Positions 61,589 to 64,000 of a DNA stretch of 64,000 nt are shown in pieces. Position numbers and translations under genes: made by a program. Below the pieces are notes generated by a model that did not search any database, had not been told where the DNA came from, and worked only from the letters and a program-made list of their open reading frames with translations. Numbering within the stretch: position 1 is the first letter of the stretch; each line of letters begins with the position of its first letter. This DNA is from Nymphalis io (taxonomy: Eukaryota > Arthropoda > Insecta > Lepidoptera > Nymphalidae), in NCBI RefSeq assembly GCF_905147045.1, contig NC_065903.1, positions 4,650,001 through 4,714,000 on the forward strand, given 5' to 3'.

Positions 61589-61840
61589 TGGGACATTATT
61601 CACACACGGCCATCTGATCCCAAATTAAGCAGAGCTTGTGCTATGGAAACCAGACAACTGATATACTACATATACTACTTTTCTTTTGTAAATACATACT
61701 TATATAGATAATTACACCCAGACTCAGGACAAACAGACATGTTCATGCACACAAATGTCTGTCCTGGGTGGGAATTGAACCCACAACCTTCGGCGTGAAA
61801 GGCAGGTATCTAGCAAACACGCCAAACGGCTCGTCAAACT
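61589..61840 (-). repeat. SINE-C copy with (ATT)n tail
   Basis: Antisense copy, very similar over its whole length to the one at 32362-32620: tRNA-like head at the right, body in the middle, and an (AAT)n run (61571-61588) at the left representing the 3' tail. Confidence 0.82.
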
Positions 61841-62395
61841 TGGGCATACATATATTGTTATTACATTGAGGAGGAGGAATCGTAGGAAATCGTCCTACGA
61901 TTATTATAACAAAATAAGCTATTTATAATTAACATATTGAAAATGGTGCTAAAGAGTAACCTGAAAAGATTCCTGTCAATTCTTTTCGGTAGAACCTTCA
62001 TTTTAAATCGGTGATATACTATTATTATATAAATTAATTTAAAATTGTAAAATGTGTATCACATGCTTATAACAGCTTCTTTAATCGAGTATATTTTTAT
62101 TTGTGTCTAAATTACAACATATAAACTTATTATAAATAGTCTATCCTTAAACCTTTATTTACCGTGCAACTTGGAGCAAATCGCTTATCATAAAAACAAA
62201 TATTAACCTAAAATGTAGAACGTTTAGACACAACTACATTGAGCGTAAAATAATTTTATTGCAAAAAAATAAACGATTCAATAAAGATACGATGATTTTG
62301 ATATAGACTGAACAAAAAGTACTAAATAAGCTTATTGGAATAATATTTTTTATTCAGCGTACTTTATAAAGTTGCGTTTTGAAATACGTGCTTAG

Positions 62396-62570
62396 CTTGT
62401 GTCTATAATTCATCTCGTCTTTGGCGGTGAGGGAAAACATCACGAGAAAACCTTCATGTGTCGGATGAAAAACTATCAACATAAGTATCCAACCAGCATC
62501 AAAGTAGTAAGGTGAAATAAGCTCCTCGAAAGAACAAAAGCCCTAAACCCAGCGAATAAGATTTTACATT
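62396..62570 (+). repeat. SINE-A fragment, strongly degraded
   Basis: The body landmark 'tataattcatctcgtctttg', then 'ggaaaacatcacgag', 'aataagctcctcgaaag' and 'aagccctaaacccagcg' are still readable. The head and final part are lost. Confidence 0.55.
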
Positions 62571-64000
62571 ACTTAATAAATAACAAAAAAAGTTATATTA
62601 ATTCGAAGTCAGTGTTTGTCAACAAACGTATGTGTCATTCGTAACAGAAAGATCTACATCCAAGCGTCGCTTTGATTTAGTCACAATGAATCACGGAAAT
62701 CAATTCAGTGAACACAACGAGCTGCATATGAATTGCTCTATCAATTAAATGATATCTTTTATTCACTCAACTGATTTCCGAGAAATTTAAACCGCAAAAT
62801 TAATCACGCCTTATTGGAAAACTGTTACGATCATACTATCTTTTGTTACAAAACGAATTTAAATTTCGAATCTTATACACATAATAATATTATCCTGTTT
62901 CCTCTTAAGCGCAAAAAAAGAGATAGCAAACTTATTTATTAGGCAATAAAACGTGTAAACAGAATCGATAATAAAAGTAGACTATAGTTTTCGTTATTTA
63001 TAGAAAATGTAAAAGAAAGCAACCATCAATCTTCGTCGATTTTAAATACATACAGACAAGTCGCGAATGGACCCGTCTAAATTTTAAAAACATTCCACGT
63101 CTTTGGATATTAGCCAAAGTTATCATTTGATATTGTTTATATTTAAATAATTTTAAAAGAATAATAACAATGATTATTATTGTTACATTACTGCAATTAT
63201 ATAGAATAGTGTATAAATGCGGTCGCACTTTTGAAGTCGGCTTGTTTTTTTATAAGCATTTACACTAACAAAACACTACCTTCAATAAAAAATACGATCT
63301 AATTGTTTAAATATAAAACTCAAAAAGGAAAAAAATCAAACATTTGATTAACTGGTTATTTCACTTTAGTCGATTATGTAAAAATATGAAATGTGACAGA
63401 CACGTTATCTTAAAATATTAATAAGAAAAGTTAAATACCGATGACCCAAAATTTAAATCAATTTTTAATTAAATACATTATTAAATATATACAAAAAAAT
63501 GTTCTTAGAAGGAACGAAACTTTTTATAGCGACCTATGAAATGAAACAAAAGGTCAATTATAATTAATTATTTCTGTCTTATACAGAATTCAAAACGAAA
63601 CTATATTATGATATTTTAGTAATATTGAAACGGATAATAAAAAATAATAATGAAAAAATGGGTACAAGGAACAAAGCATTTTTTTACTATTTGAGTAGCT
63701 ATAGATAAAAACAATTCGTAGAACAATAGCGGTTATGCAGTCTCAAGGCCTTTAAATTGTGTGCAAATTTTTATGAAATAACTACATTTCCCCTGCGGTT
63801 TCATCCGCTTTATCTTTGAATTATATGTGCTTGTCTCATACTGTTTGATATAGTGAGATAATCGAATTATGAGAATGAAGGAATGGAGAATGGACTTGTA
63901 TTACACATGTCTATTTTGAAAATGACAGCCGTGGACGAAATCAGACACAAGTCTATAAACACTAATTTATAATAAAAATGTTTTGTTTTGAAGTTTTTCC

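Larger units (their letters stand above)
61215..64000. other. Probable ABCG intron running off the window
   Basis: No further ABCG exon is recognisable up to the window end. It contains SINE-A (61289-61555 antisense, 62396-62570 sense and degraded) and SINE-C (61589-61840). The rest is AT-rich. The open frame at 62998-63228 has no recognisable protein. Confidence 0.55.

Noticed and set aside
1..64000. CRISPR array, rRNA or bacterial-type operon
   Set aside because: No regularly spaced direct repeats with unique spacers, no rRNA-like sequence, and all genes are intron-split eukaryotic genes.

Overview
The window looks like a piece of a lepidopteran (butterfly or moth) nuclear genome. The DNA is AT-rich, genes are split by GT-AG introns that all join in frame, the cytochrome P450 resembles the insect CYP6 family, the decarboxylase is of the insect aspartate-1-decarboxylase type, and intergenic DNA is full of short tRNA-derived SINEs plus RTE-like and R1-like LINE remnants. 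All family names come from recognition of motifs, not from a search. There is no CRISPR array, rRNA gene, credible functional tRNA gene or prokaryotic-style operon.

Layout: (1) 1-10576, plus strand: the 3' part of a collagen XV/XVIII (Multiplexin) gene, with Gly-X-Y exons, a trimerization domain, a hinge and an endostatin domain. (2) 13731-16066, minus: a complete two-exon P450 of 511 aa. (3) 16067-29446: gene-poor repeat territory. It holds a 5'-truncated RTE-like LINE with a 13-bp target duplication, R1-like fragments, a 378-bp-arm perfect palindrome with an AT-repeat centre (24181-25093), SINEs, and one possible signal-peptide exon. (4) 29447-35806, plus: a complete 14-exon divergent MCTP-like protein (two C2-like domains and two membrane segments, 716 aa). 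(5) 38010-39349: a 5'-truncated R1-like LINE with a 15-bp target duplication. (6) 40509-44375, minus: a complete four-exon PLP-dependent decarboxylase of 509 aa, probably aspartate 1-decarboxylase (black-like, beta-alanine synthesis). (7) 44376-50487: repeats and AT-rich DNA. (8) 50488-55600, plus: the RIO1 kinase gene (519 aa), whose first exon and upstream region are tandemly duplicated. (9) 58896 to beyond 64000, minus: the last three visible exons of an ABCG half-transporter.

The genes are independent single genes, not a functional cluster: extracellular matrix, detoxification, membrane/Ca2+-type signalling, cuticle beta-alanine metabolism, 40S ribosome maturation and lipid-type transport. 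Reading-frame arithmetic across the proposed exons closes for every complete gene (CDS lengths of 1536, 2151, 1530 and 1560 bp), which supports the gene models.

I found no convincing undescribed multi-gene system. The most unusual structures are the near-1-kb palindrome, the duplicated RIO1 first exon with a 341-bp difference between the copies, the divergent MCTP whose second C2 has lost usual Ca2+ ligands, and two very short SINE-tail insertions that carry their own target-site duplications.
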